A DNA stretch of 64,000 nt. It comes from Acanthaster planci. Lineage: Eukaryota; Echinodermata; Asteroidea; Valvatida; Acanthasteridae. The translations under genes and the position numbers were made by a program. Shown here in pieces: positions 12,210 through 25,684 of this stretch; position 1 is the stretch's first letter, and each line of letters begins with the position of its first letter. The notes under the pieces are model-generated. The model saw nothing but the letters and a program-made list of their open reading frames with translations, was not told the DNA's origin and ran no database searches. Location of the stretch: contig NW_019091392.1 in assembly GCF_001949145.1 (NCBI RefSeq), positions 953,163 through 1,017,162 on the forward strand, read 5' to 3'.

Positions 12210-15200
12210 CTTGTCACTGTGTTCAGCTACTTCAGTTGCTATGAATTGGTGAACAAGAGAAACATTTACTCAAGGCGTTTGCGCCAAGAAGTGTTAGAGG
12301 TAGTTGGGTTAAAGGCGGTTCATTGTCAGTTGATGCAACCTAAGTGGTATTGGCGCTATATTTCTGATGTTGTGCATCACATAAACAAATCTGAGCCTGA
12401 TAAGAGCATTATATTCTATACCCACTCGTCTGGGCCCCGTAGATGCACCAGTCCTCCGATCCTTGATCGCCCCAGAATCCGGCGCCACGGCGCCTTGTCT
12501 TTGTCGCCGCTTGAGGGCTCATTGTAGGCACTTAGAGCACTCACTTTAAAGCGCCAATATGCCAGCTTCTCATGTCACGTGTGATTCCAACCCAGATTGC
12601 AAAGGAAAGTGACAGTTTTAATTATGATGTCAAAGTGCGTTCTAGTGGTGGGTGAATTCAAAGATTGTAGAGATCACTCTGTGCACCCTAATTCACTCTA
12701 CAATGCCAGCCGTTAAACTCAAAATTACACGTCCGTGTAAGGGCAAAACCCGTTACTAAAATGAATATCCCATAGACGCAAAGCACATCTTGAAACTCAA
12801 AATTACCATCGGAAATGAGTTGTTTTGGAGGCGTGAGACCATAACAGCAAAGGTCAAAGTTCAGCAGTATAAGATGGTCATGGCACAACCAACGACACAC
12901 CTGTTTAGTATTATAGTACAATGTTCCCTCCCCTCAAATGAAAGGAAATCAAGATGAAAACAAAAACCACTTCAACTTTTTATTTAACCCGGTACACAAC
13001 TTGTAGGAATAAAGTAGACGTTTGAAAAGAGTTTCCCTATTTAATGTAGTGCGATTAATACACTCATGCCTGTCGAAATGGAACAAAGTGTAATACCTTC
13101 TGAGACACATTATTCCGATACATCCTCAGATAAGACTTTCTGTTCTTGTGGTCGGAAAAATCAAACATTGCTATCAAAGGAAGTCAGAACAGTCAAAGTT
13201 AGTAGAATGGCATCCGCTGGACATTTTGACATTACAACTTTTACAGAAAAAGGTGGATACACTGCTCTCTCCAAATTTCAATCATACTTTCGACCGAGTT
13301 TTCAGACGCATGGAAACCTCTCTGTAGAATTTACAAAACAGTAATAAATGGAGATTGAACAGCAACACCCCACGCTCCTGAGAGCTGGACACAAAATGGT
13401 TGCCGTGTGTAATGATGCCTTCAGTCCACGATGGCGTGCATTGGTAAGTTGTAGCGCCCTTTTGGTGTCTAGTTTTGAGATATGAAATTGACTTTGAAAG
13501 ATTTTTCCCTTCCACATTTCCCGTGGCCCGCCCTCTGCAGACCGACGACCCGCCTTTAACGACAATCATCTTTATTTATATGCATACATCGTGCAATGTC
13601 TGACCATTATTCAAATACACACTTCATTCCTCGGCTGATTGTCTACATAAACATTATCGAATGCTGTCATACCGTTGACCGTACAGTCGGCACACTGCCC
13701 CGACACCCTCAGCGAGGATTCGCCTCACGTAGGCGTTTTAAATGTCCGTGAAAAACCCTGGAACGACCGGCCCGAATCAAGGCCCGCCACAAGGAGTGAG
13801 ACGGCCACTCATCTAATTTCGAAAGCTTTCTTCCTCCCTTCCTTGGAGAGCCAGGCAGGGAGGACGGTGTGCAGCCCGCCCCCAAATCTCGTGTCTCTCT
13901 CTCTCCTGGGTTGAGGCGTTCGCTGCTGCGAAAGTACACTTTCCTCTTCTTGGGTCTGTCTGTGGTCACTCTACGCCCACTGGAAGTCGTGTGCGTTTCA
14001 TGGCGTGAAGCCCGCGTCGTGCACCGTCGAGTGCGTAGCGGGCTGTCGAGACGCATGCGGGATGAGCTATAATAACGGGACAGCGCAGAACGCAGTGGCT
14101 GCGCCAGTTCAGACAAATATTCGCAAATGAGAATACAAATCAATAAATTACACCTTAGTTGCATGCGAAATCTATGTCCTGAACTGGTGAATATAATGTC
14201 TCGTATTCTGTCAGATCCTGTCAATTGTGTGGTCATTAACATCGATGTCTTGTAAACAGAGAATAGTAAAAAAAAAATCCCACATTTCACACAATTTGGC
14301 ATGCTGTTGGCCACTTTTCATTCTGGTAAGGTTTAGACAACTAAGCATATCTAATGGCGAGCATTTCGATTCGAAAAAGATAATATTATTAATGCCTTAA
14401 GACGGAAGCAGAACGACAATAGAAATTCTAATTCCTGTCAAGTTTGGTTATTTTTCTTATTCATTATATACAACACTGGACTGTCAACAAATTTAGGTTA
14501 TGTGTCTGGCTATATACTTCCAGAAATACCTTCCTTGGCCGCCACCCAATGGGCTCTGTGTTTGCAACCTTTTATTTTTAGAAAGGCAACGGTGTCATCT
14601 GAATCAGATGAAATGATTATTATTATTTGAAAATGGTTAGTGACCTAACGGTGACAGAAATAATCTCACCAGATCTGCGAATGGTCATGGATAAAACTAA
14701 CTAGGAAAAGGGACATGGCTTTGCTTGAAGTGATCAAATTCACATTCTTGAAGCTGGATAAATATAGTGGATTGTATTGTTTTTGAGCCTTAAAAAATTC
14801 CTAGCTTAAATGATTGTCCAAATGACCCCAATGTCAAGCGGCCAACGATTTATGTTCAAACAATACTTTTGTCGAGCAGGCCGACGATATCAATAAATTA
14901 CCGGGGATTTTTTCATCCATACATCTCACTTCTTGTTCCTTCTCTCTGTCACTTATCAGCTTCGCCTATATTTTACCCAAAATGGTATCGAACATTACGT
15001 TTGGGACCGCCATCACCTCCTTTTCTGGTCTTCTGAATGTGTGTCGGTCATTGACACGGGTTGAGGGTCGGAGGTCAAGTGATTCCTGCAAAATTTCCCC
15101 TGCACCGCGGTACAGATCTCTGGCGTTTCATCGACGGTCACCCGTGCTCGCACCGGTCGGGTCCCGGGCCTTTCTATTACCCTCTCTCGGTCACTGACCG

Positions 15201-16689
15201 CGCTTTCCCCGGTCCCCGCTTTTTTCTTTGTAATTTTAACAGGGGGCTTGAGTGACACGAAAGCTGGGGATACGCCCGACTAGAACAGGCCGGCTCTCTA
15301 TTATTGATGCTGCGTCAAGCGATTAAAAAAAAGGGGGAGGGTTCTGGCCCAAGTAGCTGGCATAGTCTTTGAAGTGTGAAGTGCTTATTCAGATTCGATT
15401 AGGCAGGTAGTTAATGGAGTTCGAGAATGATGGGGGAATGGCATGACGGGCAAATGAAGGAGGGGGTGACGAGGGCGTTAATGATCGCAAAGTGATGGTC
15501 CGCACCTTGTCAAGACGGCACGAGTGTGATGCGGGTGGTATATGAGGGTGGTTGGATTGATGAAGTCGACAATGATGGGGGTGAACTGCTTAACGGTGTT
15601 CATAACACTGATGGCGGATAGTCTCGAAAAGATGACAATGGTTATGAAGCTGAAAGCTGTTGCAAATAAAACGGACGACCACAATTAATGCAAATCGAAT
15701 ACATGGGCTGTTACGGTTTGATTCAAAGGTAAAACGGGCAGAAATCATTGATCAAATCACCGTGTAAAAAGAGCACATTCTTGTCAGGGGAAAAAATGGC
15801 GTTGATGAGATGGAACGTAAAGCCCGAGAATATTCTCCACATCAGAAATCCGGGATCTTAAAAATTCGTACCCAAACGGTTTTGCCATCAACGTATCTGG
15901 CTTACATCCTGCGTTCCTCGAAATCGCTCACCCCCTGCTTACAAAACAGCGTGGCCAAAAGTTTGGTCAGCTCCTTCTAAAATTGCAATATTTATCCTGC
16001 TAGGGATCAGTCCCAAAATTAAAGGGTGCAAATATGACGACATTAGTACGATAATGCAATGGTTACTTGGGTGTAAATATTTTTGGAACACACTATTCAA
16101 TGCTTTTTATCACCATCTAGTTTGGTGATATTTAAAATCCATTTTGCCGTCTAATTTTTGTATCAATACCCCGATTTAGCCTTCCATTTACAGCTTGGTG
16201 TATTCAACCTCAGCTGGACCACAAAGATTCCAGAAATTAGAGGTCCAAAAGGGTGACATTTTGTGTCCCTGTTACATCTGACCTTTGTTGTTTGACATGG
16301 AAATATCACCGGAATTGTTTTCAAAGTACGTGTATTACTATTTGTTTGGTAGGTAATTTGCATTAATTCATCACACTTGGAAATTAGAAAATGTGTTCAG
16401 AATTTACAAAATCATATGTCAGATGTGACAGGGACACGAAAAAAAATGGACTCCTAATTTCTTGAATGACCCATATCTATGTCACTGAGAGTCGTACCTT
16501 TGTCAATCAGTGTCTGATAAACTGTGGCTGGCTGCACTGATTCAAAAGAATCATTCACTATCTCTTGCAGTTATCAACACATGAATAATTAACACCCCCA
16601 CAACTGAATACTACAAGAAAATACCACCCTTTGAAAAAAATGGCACAAATGTACCTCTTGAGGTAAAAGTTGCTTGACAACATGTAAGA

Positions 16690-16972
16690 CTGACATTTAT
16701 TATTTAATTTATTGATTATTTATTTATTTCTGGTAATGACACCAAGGATTCCTCAAAAGTGCCGTAGGCACTGCAGCTCGCAAGCCCGAAGAAACCTGTA
16801 AAGAGGTGACAATGAGAAGCAGTTACAGTTTTTGAGGTGGGAGGAAAACCCCAGAGGAATATTCTGGGTAAAACCCACAGAATCGGGTAGGGGCTAAAAA
16901 CCAATCCACATGTGGACCGAACCAGGAATTGAACCCGGACCGCAGAGGTGGAAGGCGAGGAAAGAACCATGA
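16690..16972 (-). mobile_element. tRNA-derived SINE, copy 1 (minus strand)
   Basis: Read on the minus strand, the element starts near 16972 with a tRNA-like head. This has an A-box-like segment and a B box with GGGTTCAATTCC. A unique body follows, containing GGGGTTTTCCTCCCACCTC (about 16832-16850) and a palindrome-like GAGCTGCAGTGCCTACGGCAC. It ends in an AT-rich AAATAAATAAATAATC tail near 16690-16728. The second copy at 20.85 kb shares the same order of segments, which shows this is a repeat family. Such elements are non-autonomous retroposons copied by a partner LINE. Boundaries are approximate because I saw no clear target-site duplication. Confidence 0.75.
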
Positions 16973-19900
16973 CGCAAACTTTGGCCGCTCATACAACATG
17001 TACTTCTAGCTGGTTTAATGTGAGAGCAGTCTGTACGCTACTGGTCTTCGATAATCCACAACCCCTTCAGGCAGAACCGCCATCTTATTTCGCTGCAACC
17101 AACAGATTTTCGAGTGGTTCTATCAGAATTCTTTCTTTCGAGAGGGAGTAATGTGCCCAACTTGGGTCCGATGGCTTGGCAATCCGACGACGGACATAGG
17201 TCATGGTAGGGCCTGGCCACGCTAGCGCCTCTCGCAAGCGGGACATTTTGAAAGGATAAACCGACTTCTTATTAATCGTCGTTTGGGGTGAAGGGTGAAA
17301 CCAGGTACAGGGGCAAGCACCGAGCGAGCATCGTCACTTTCTTCTTTTAAATTTACACCAAATTTAACCGCAGCAAATCAGTCATCACTGGTGTCACGTC
17401 TATCAAAAGGAGTGAAATACTGGTCTCTGGACACCGTAAATCTTTATGATGGATCCCCCCTCGAAAGCTGTGTTGCCCCCGCTGATATCTGTTAAGTTTT
17501 CGCTTTCGTCTGCCATTCTGTCCAGAGATGTTCCCAAGATCCACGTCGTCGATCCTCACCCTCCTTCCCAAAAGTAGATATCAATTACTGGTTTTTAGTC
17601 AACTATGTGGTGTATTCGGCTTTTCAACTTTTGAGCTAAACATGTATGTGTTGTGAATGTTTTGTGAAACGTAGATAATGCATATTTTTTCGCAAGCTTT
17701 CGGACAAGCTCTGAGCATACAGTGTTTATGAATGTACCGCTACGAGGGCAAAGTACATCTTGAAGTAGGTAATGCAGTCATGGAGGTTTTGTAATTATGA
17801 TAAAGGTTATGGAAAAGGTTCATAGAATAATATGATATATCCAAGCTTAAATGATTCAATATTGATGATACCTATCAGATAATGCACTCCTTTACACTGT
17901 CCAATACGTGACTTCGTTGCAGATGCAAGATCAAATGTACCTGTATTTGTTTACAAAGACTCAATTGATGTAATGTAAGTGATGAATTTAAAGCCCAGTT
18001 CCGATATTCTACGTCTGAAAAATTATGCCTATACCTTTTCTTCCGTATCCTTCGAATGTCAATGCTCTAGATTAACAGGTGTATCTAAAAAGGAATTGAG
18101 CATGCTATAATGCTTACTTTTTACTGGGAATAAGGTTTCTGCTGTCGAATCAATCGCCTTTTCTCATCTCAAGCATCTGCAACGATCATTAACCATATAC
18201 AGTTAATCGCTGGTTGAGGAGTGATGTTCTAAGTCTATTGAAAGAGCTTTGTTGACAAAGGGAAAACCTGAACCTTTTCCATAGCACTGTCACATTTTGT
18301 TGAAACAAACAAAACAAGCTTGAAAAACACATTCAGTGTATGCGCTCAAAAAATAAAGGACGAAGCACCTATGAAACACAAAAACCAGAAAATAATAAAC
18401 AGTCATGCATGCAGAGCATGTAGTAATTTTAATCACGAATAATTATAATAGCCTTGATTTAATAAATAGCTCTTGGCAAATTAATTGTTATTCCCAACAC
18501 TTGGAGGAAATAAACACAGCTAATTCCTGTCCACATCTCATCAATTTAAATCAATGTCTTGGGGCTCAGCACTGGCAAATCTGACCAACTAAGAAATGTA
18601 CTAATTCAAAAAGCCTGGAAAACCTAGAACAAGTTTGGTTGGGAAATAATGTAACAGAACTAAAATTCTCGTTTCCTTTTTACCAGTGTTACCAGAGCCG
18701 ATAATGTACCGGTTTGTTCAGCAGGCTTATCGGATTATTATTTTCAGGATTTTGATATTCAAACAGGCCCATACTGAAATTCAAAAATGTCGGTCAACTG
18801 TAGAAAACATGCACATTATCGCAAGAAAATTCCCCGGAAAAATAGTTCGCAGAATAATATGCGCTTAGATTTGGGCCAATCGCGAGGGCAATGGTTCTCA
18901 AACACTGCACTTGGCTGTCGACTGTCCTTTGCAACCAGACACTGAGGATGCCGCTGACAAGAAATCAAGCTTGCAAATTGATTTGATTGACTCGATTTAA
19001 AAAAGATGTGCTGAATAATCTGAAAGAACCGGGGAACGAAGCCATGAATTACGCAGCCCTCGACCGCGCGGCCCAGCACGGGTGGCGGGCCCTCAAGTCC
19101 CACTTCCCGGTGGGACCCCGGAAGAAGAAGAAGTGCACGACCGGAGCTACTGTTCATGAATACCGAATTAGGCCTATGTATTGTATATATATATATATTT
19201 TGCAAAGTTTATTTCTTGATTAAAACGCATCTATTTCGAAAGGGTTCAAGGCCCCTGGCTTACCCCTGGAAAAGTACAGGTCTACGAGGGAGATGGCCAG
19301 CGGCCAGCAGCAAGCGAAATCGGGTAGAGTGCTAGTCAAACATCATTTACCCACTCGAAGATTCAGTCCAAACACGAATCGCTTATCCCTCGTCAGGGCC
19401 GGGCCGTTTACCGCTCACAGCCGCACGCACCGGCAGGGCCGGGTCAGTTCAACCGCGGCGCTACGCGGGGCGGTCACGCCCGCGCTTGCTGGGTTTTGCG
19501 CTGTTGCGGATGCAAAATTTCCAAGCATTCATATATGGGCCTTACGTGCCTTTCAAAAGTGACCTATTTTGACTGGCATATCGTGCGACGCTATTATCAT
19601 AATATTTTCAAAGGAGATTACAAATGGATCGACAGTCTGCCCAGTTATGGTGCCCGTATTTGTCTCCAAGCAGAGAGAATCGAGACACAACATCAGAACA
19701 AGACAGACATGATGTATGGCGACTGCATTGTAATGAAGTAAGAGGCAAGTTTGTCTTTCGGCTCGTGAAGTTGATTTTGCTCCAAACGAATTCGGCAACT
19801 CTGTAACAACATTGCCACTATATTTTGATTGAATAGTTAAGTTTAGTCTTAGGTTCAATATCTGCGGTATTGAATTTAAGTGTTGCCGTGTAAAACAAAA

Positions 19901-20847
19901 CAGTTTTCGGGTGGCCACGAATAGCTAGTGTTTTAATCTGGAGATGCTTACCCCCACTGCCCAAACGTGCTTCTTGACAAGTTAGTCACTAAGTCCAAGG
20001 TGTACTCATACAAGGCAGCATGGGCCCGTAAACCTAAACATCAGGTAATACTGATGATGTTAGAAGTTTTTTTTCCTCATTGCACAACGTCGAGCCCGTA
20101 AATTGCATGCCGATCTTGTACGACTACAAATTTCCTTTGCTATTTTGACACCTAACTGCTGCTGATAGACCCGCAAACTTTTCGATTAAAAAGGCCAAGT
20201 GGTGTATTTTGCGAGTTTAGCTTGAAACAAAAACAAAAAACAAGGGAATTTATAGAAGGGAAGAAAGAGAAAAAAAAGGGAAAGAAAACAAATTGGCGGC
20301 TATCGTGAGTTCCAGTCTCGACTAGCTGACAATAGTCTCTGGAATCAGTTATTTCATGTATTCCTTCGGGCAACAGTTCTTCAAATGCCAATTTCTGAAA
20401 ACTGTGGACAAAAGTATCTAATACTCCACAGTAACGAGACAATTATGAAGGTATCAGATTTAGATTTCTGAGGAAATATCCCCAAGGCTGTGTGTTCAAC
20501 AGGGGCATCGAGAAAAATACTCTGCCGGTGGCGTTCACAAAGGGAAGGACGACCCGAAATCTATAGGCCTATATGGCACGCCAGCAGAATCAAAGCCGGG
20601 GAACAGTGAATAAAGATTTAGCAATGCGGGATCGTTTCTGCAGAAACCGTAAGAGCAAACCTTAACTCCAGACGTCTTTCTCTGGAAAGACTAAAAGACT
20701 TTGGTGGCGTCCATTACAGAAAAAAAAATCGAAGTGCGGGAGACGCTTCTCTTGTTGCTGTTCTTCGGTAGAAAGATTGGCTTACATGACTGCATGTATT
20801 TACAGACAATTTTTCAGAAGAACGGAGTTCATTCACCGCTTACTACT
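16973..20847. other. Gene desert, second part
   Basis: No supported gene. The sequence is AT-rich apart from a GC-rich stretch at about 19.03-19.16 and 19.28-19.50 kb. There is an (AT)n microsatellite at about 19183-19198 and TAGGCCTA octamers at 19169 and 20564. Open frames here are at most about 129 codons with no recognisable domain. Confidence 0.55.
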
Positions 20848-21057
20848 CTCAGGTTGGCGTAGTGTTTCTTTCCTTGCTTTCCACTTCTTGGGGCCTGGCT
20901 TCGAATCCGACTCGGTTCACATGTGTTTCCCCGAAACATTGATCCGGGGTTTTCCTCCCACCTCTAAACTCAACAGTTCTTCATTGTCTTCTTCACTTAT
21001 TATCATCCTTTAATTGGAACTAAATGCGCTATTGAATGTTCAAATATAAATAAAACA
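20848..21057 (+). mobile_element. tRNA-derived SINE, copy 2 (plus strand)
   Basis: The tRNA-like head has an A-box-like TTGGCGTAGTG (20854-20864) and the B box GGCTTCGAATCC (20897-20908), the usual RNA polymerase III internal promoter spacing. After it come TTCACATGTG and the same body signature as copy 1, GGGGTTTTCCTCCCACCTC (20946-20964). Related sequence runs to about 20.99 kb and an ATAAATAAAA tail ends near 21.05 kb. Identity to copy 1 is clear in blocks but interrupted, so both are old, independently decayed insertions. The middle of copy 2 is shorter than in copy 1. Confidence 0.75.
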
Positions 21058-23185
21058 AATTTGTGATTGTTGCACTGGAGGTTTAGGAGGTCGGTCGGGT
21101 CACAGCACTGGATAAAACTACATGCATTTTCCACTGCAGGAATGATGTCGACACGAAACTGCATTCTGGTTGTTTAGAATTGCATTCTGTTACGAGTCAT
21201 GAACAACAGTTATTTGTAGAGAGTGTGACATTATGTTTTAACTTAAAGACGACGGACAAGCCGCAGGCTCAAGCGTTGACTATGAGGAAGGAATAGCTTG
21301 ATACGAAAGTTGTGTAATTAGGTTCGTTTGACATACAAAGAAAGACCGGAGAGTACCCGTACTGAATAACGATCATTATCTTATTAATTAACATTTTTGA
21401 TATCGATTTTTCAAACGTCATCTCCATTCAGGTTTGACTCTCACCCACTGTTTCATAATTGTCAGAAACGGCAAACGTGCATTCTTGAGGGTTAGCCTGG
21501 TATACATACATAATTGGGTAATATAGGTTTTCCCGGTTAATATCGCACTTGATAAAAAAACCAAATTTGCTTTTCCAATTCAACGCCATTCCCAGAGTGG
21601 AAAGAAAATGACGATAATAGAACGAAGAAGAATGCTTTGGTTGGTGAATTACAATGATCTGAAAGTGAATTCTATAGTGGTGTTATTTCGATATTAGAAT
21701 CAACATTTGCGGCGAGTAATCCCTCTTTGACCAAATTAAACCTTTTCTTAAGCAATTTAAATAAAAGAAGTGCAAAATTAAGCATGAAAACCTATAGTTG
21801 TTTTGGTAATAATCTGAAAGTCGTGTTTTCTAATTTCCCGGGTATTACGTGGCGGCCCTGTGGTAGAATCAAGTATGATAGGCAGATATCTGTTTGTTGT
21901 TTTGATTGATTTTTAATTTCATGTAGTCGACTTTTACAACCATAAGGCATAATTTGAAAATCAACATTATTAGTGGATTAATTGTAGAGTCCAACAGTCA
22001 TTCAAAAACATCAGTCTTTCAGTCACCAAACATTTAATGTTCTTTCAATTCCGCCCTTTTGGGCATCTTTCCTCGCCGCAGAAATGGTTCGACATGAGCT
22101 ATGCGATCTTTAGATTTATACCACATTTTGGTTTACAGCAAAGTAGTTCCATGAATCATCTGTTTACGGAAGAAATATTAAAAGCGGCAACTCACCGAGT
22201 TCAATAAGTTATGGCTTTAACTTCAGGCTTTGGATGATACTTCATGATCAAAATGATTTTTTAAAACGCGTTTCACGATTTCAATCTGAATGGTCGCGAA
22301 AAAAATAAAGAGATAAAAAAATATAAACTATAAGCATGAATGGGCAGATGTGGGGAAATATATGATAAATAGATAATACTTCACGAAATGAGTTCAACGA
22401 GAGCACTCGATAATTGTCAGACCCCCTCCAAAAAGCCTTTGACCACTAACATTTTGGAATGTGAATCAGCCAGTCGGTTTCCCGTTTATCATCTTGAAGT
22501 TCTGTTGTCACCTGGACCACTGTCAGGGTTATTGTTGTCATTAAAAATTAACACATTTTTTTCACTGTAATACTCAAGCTTCTTCATCTCACTTTAAGTT
22601 TTATTTTAACCCCCCCCCCCAAAAAATGGGAAAATACCTTAATTCAGGCAGGTTCCAGCATAATGATATTTGAAATATTCCTTTAAAACTCCCGGCCTTG
22701 ATGCGTTCTCATCGATGACAATTACCCTTGGCCCCAGACAAAAGAAGCCTGCAGCTCAACCTTCTAGCCGAGGGGCCGGATCTCTCATCGACTCAGCCGA
22801 GTTTACCCGGGGCCTCTCACGGCACCGTCCCCCCGGCGCCGGCCCGCCTTGATGACTACACAGCGGCCGGCCCAAGCAAGAGGCGAAGGGAACGGCACCG
22901 CTCTAATCATAATATTAGTCTTGACTCGCTGGCTGTCCGCTCGGTGATATGAAACAATGGGGCCGGCAACGGTAATTAAAGAATCCGCTATGCTTGGCTT
23001 CTATCCTGTCAAGGCCTGCGCGCCAGGAAAACCTAAGGATGTAGGATACTTCTTTTAATCTCTCTCTCTCCCTTTTAACACTCGTAGAATTTTTAACAGA
23101 ATCAGTTCAATCTCTGATGAGGATGTCGTTGAAGATGAGAATGATTCTTGCCCTCGGAACTCCTTCAAACTTTGATTAAAAAAAC

Positions 23186-23233
23186 GTTAACTTTTCTGCA
23201 ACAGGTTAACTTTTCTGCAACAGGTTAAATTTT
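23186..23233. repeat. 19-bp tandem repeat, about 2.5 copies
   Basis: The unit GTTAACTTTTCTGCAACAG occurs twice without mismatch (23186-23204, 23205-23223), followed by a partial third copy, GTTAAATTTT. This is a small minisatellite with no coding context. Confidence 0.9.
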
Positions 23234-25626
23234 GTGCATACCTCACGATACTGCTGACCAAGCAATAATTAAAAAAAAGATGACACTTTTTTCTAGGGCT
23301 GGGTTGTTTACCATGCGGGGACTTAAGTACATTTATTAAAGTTTTTCGTTGAACTTTCGTGTGGTTGGGAAGTGGGAAGTTTGACTGTTTCAGTTTCAAT
23401 TCCTCTTAAAAATGTACAATATAGTAAATTCATAATTCGCGAAAAAATGTCTTCATGGTCAAGTAAAAATTCAAGTCGCTCGAGGAGTTTCTCTGGAAAG
23501 AAATAACTCAGATATTGCACCACACTCGCTTGCGTGAAGGTTCTTTAACTGAAGGTGGGCCTGCATTTTGAAGTTAAATACCCTTTGGTCTACCCGGCAA
23601 AGAGGGCACGCGTATACACGCAATATTCTCGACCGTGTTGTTACCTAAAGGAAAGTGGCTCCTAGATAGTCCTGGGATTGTGTGAAATTCTGCACGGCAT
23701 CATCATTGCAACCACGTACCCATACTACAAAACAGATCGGCCAACTTTTAGTTTCGATCTTATTTTCACCAAACGGCAGCATTAAAGTGCCGGAAATTGA
23801 AAAATTAGGAAATGTTGCCACTTGCAGTACCACCAACACACTGCTTAGGTTTCTAAAATATTCCTCTTGATGTTTACGAACCCACTACGACAGACCCATG
23901 GCTGATCTCGAATCGGAAAAGGGTTTGCTTCATTCACATTGCTTCTGTCTAAAAGGAACCAGTAATCCTCGATAGAACTTGAAACTGTGAGTTTTTAGCA
24001 AGCCGGTGATTCACGTGATAGTTTCAAGCCGTGTCATTCGCACGCGTCAGAAAGTTGGACAGATGACGAAGAGGAGAGGATCATGCGTGTTTGGTTTTCA
24101 TCTTGAGCTTTTAGGGTAATGACGCAGCACAGTTTGTTGCCAACAGATGTTGCTGTCTCACGGAAACTGTTTTGATACTTTTTTCTTCTCGATTACGTGG
24201 TGGAGCTAACCATGTAGACTTACAGGCCAAAAAGAAGGGTCACCAAACTTTTGTTCGGGGCGGGGGTGCGCGAAAACCTTCGAAAACTCTGGAAAACTTT
24301 CAAACATAGGTCGTGGTCGAGAGACGACTAGCTGAAATGTTGTATGAGTGTATCCCTCATTCATTACCAAGCTGTGGCACGTGAGCAATATTTTACTGCA
24401 AAGACGCATCCCCCGATGCCACAGGTCAACTTGGGACATGTTATCTAAGCTTTCGTACAGAAAATTAAACTGTAAGAGTCCTGCTTCTGAAGTCCACAAA
24501 ACTGTGAAATGCGGTCACAACTGCGTATGTAGCAAAGAACTTAAATGTCAAGCTACATACTCATAAGCGTACTCTGAAGTACAACATGGCTTATAGAACT
24601 AACTATTAAGGACGTCAAAGTGTTTCTTCATTCGTCAGTAATAACTAAGGCATTTCCCGTAGCGCTCGGGTAATTTCATACCGTGCGACATTGTTGACTA
24701 ACCCTAACATTCACACACCCGTAACTCTGATACTTGCAAACTTGGGCGTGCACGTGTGGGCCCTGTTGTCGCCCCGTGATAATATACATTCAGGCGTCAC
24801 AGCACATGAAGATGTTCACACGAGCATGCCAGTATGTACGCTCCTTGTGCGAGGCAAATCATCGGAGCTACACATCGACACATTGTTTTTAATAATTAAA
24901 AAAGAGCAGAAAAGATCCCAATCTGTTGGTCTGGTCAAGCACACTGTTTCTTGTTTACTTTATGTATGTATGCCAGGCTAGCAATTAAATGAAGAGACCC
25001 CAGCCCCCCCCCCAAATCGTTAGTTTCCAGCCTTGTCGAGCTGTACAGAAGACTTAAGCCGCACGCGGGTTCCCAATCCAGAATTTGCAAAGGGAATCAA
25101 TCCCATAATTCAATAGGAATTTATGTTAATGAAGTCGTAATTATGGTGGACATTGACTTCACTTCTATCAGTAATCATCTTTATTTTATTTTAACGTAAA
25201 TCAGTGAGCGTTCTGTGTCCGTCCCACATCGCTTCAACTCCAAGATAAAGGAGGCAGGAACCAGGCCGTCGGCCCAGCATGCATGTTGTTTGTTACAATA
25301 TCGGAAGGGTTCTTGTACACGGATCCAACCGGTACAAAAGCAAACGCATTGTAGGCCTATATGCATGCAGTGTCGAAAAGAGCTGGCTGTGGCTCAGCGT
25401 AACACACGGGTTTACGGGACGTTATACAGCCGGTCGCCACTGGCTTCCATGGGCGCACGTGCTACGTAAAGCTGTAGTCATAACATTCAGACACCGCCTT
25501 ACTCAGTTTTACACGCTCTCCATGTTCAGCATGCGCCCCTAACCAAAGCGACTAGACTACTACAGTTTAGGATTTATATGTCCTAGAAGTAGAAACGATA
25601 TACGTCTTATACTCATGCATCCAAAA

Positions 25627-25684
25627 GGTCAAGTGGATACGGTCTAGTGTCAAGCAATTTCGGGGTCCGGGTTCGAGTCTCACC
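25627..25684 (+). repeat. Degenerate tRNA-like sequence or SINE head
   Basis: The segment has an A-box-like GGTCAAGTGGATACGG (resembling the D-arm of Ser/Leu-type tRNAs) and, about 40 nt later, a B box GGTTCGAGTCT (25670-25680) preceded by GGGGTCC. The acceptor stems do not pair convincingly, so I do not call a functional tRNA. A tRNA-derived SINE fragment or tRNA pseudogene fits best. Confidence 0.5.

Larger units (their letters stand above)
11236..16689. other. Gene desert, first part: GPCR 3' flank and non-coding DNA
   Basis: No supported gene. The longest open frames (minus strand 13709-14314, 201 codons; plus strand 11499-11870, 123 codons) show no domain, are rich in Arg/Ser or low-complexity residues and lack splice or promoter context, so I read them as chance. 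There is an 18-bp tandem duplication at 12174-12209. GC-richer blocks lie at about 13.66-14.10 kb and 15.04-15.24 kb; they might be regulatory, but nothing proves it. Confidence 0.55.

Noticed and set aside
13709-14314. Minus-strand 201-codon open frame
   Set aside because: No domain, Arg/Ser-rich composition without pattern, no promoter or splice support, and overlapping open frames on the other strand in the same GC-rich block.
25627-25684. Functional tRNA gene
   Set aside because: A and B box motifs are present, but acceptor and anticodon stems do not pair well. Kept as a tRNA-like repeat.
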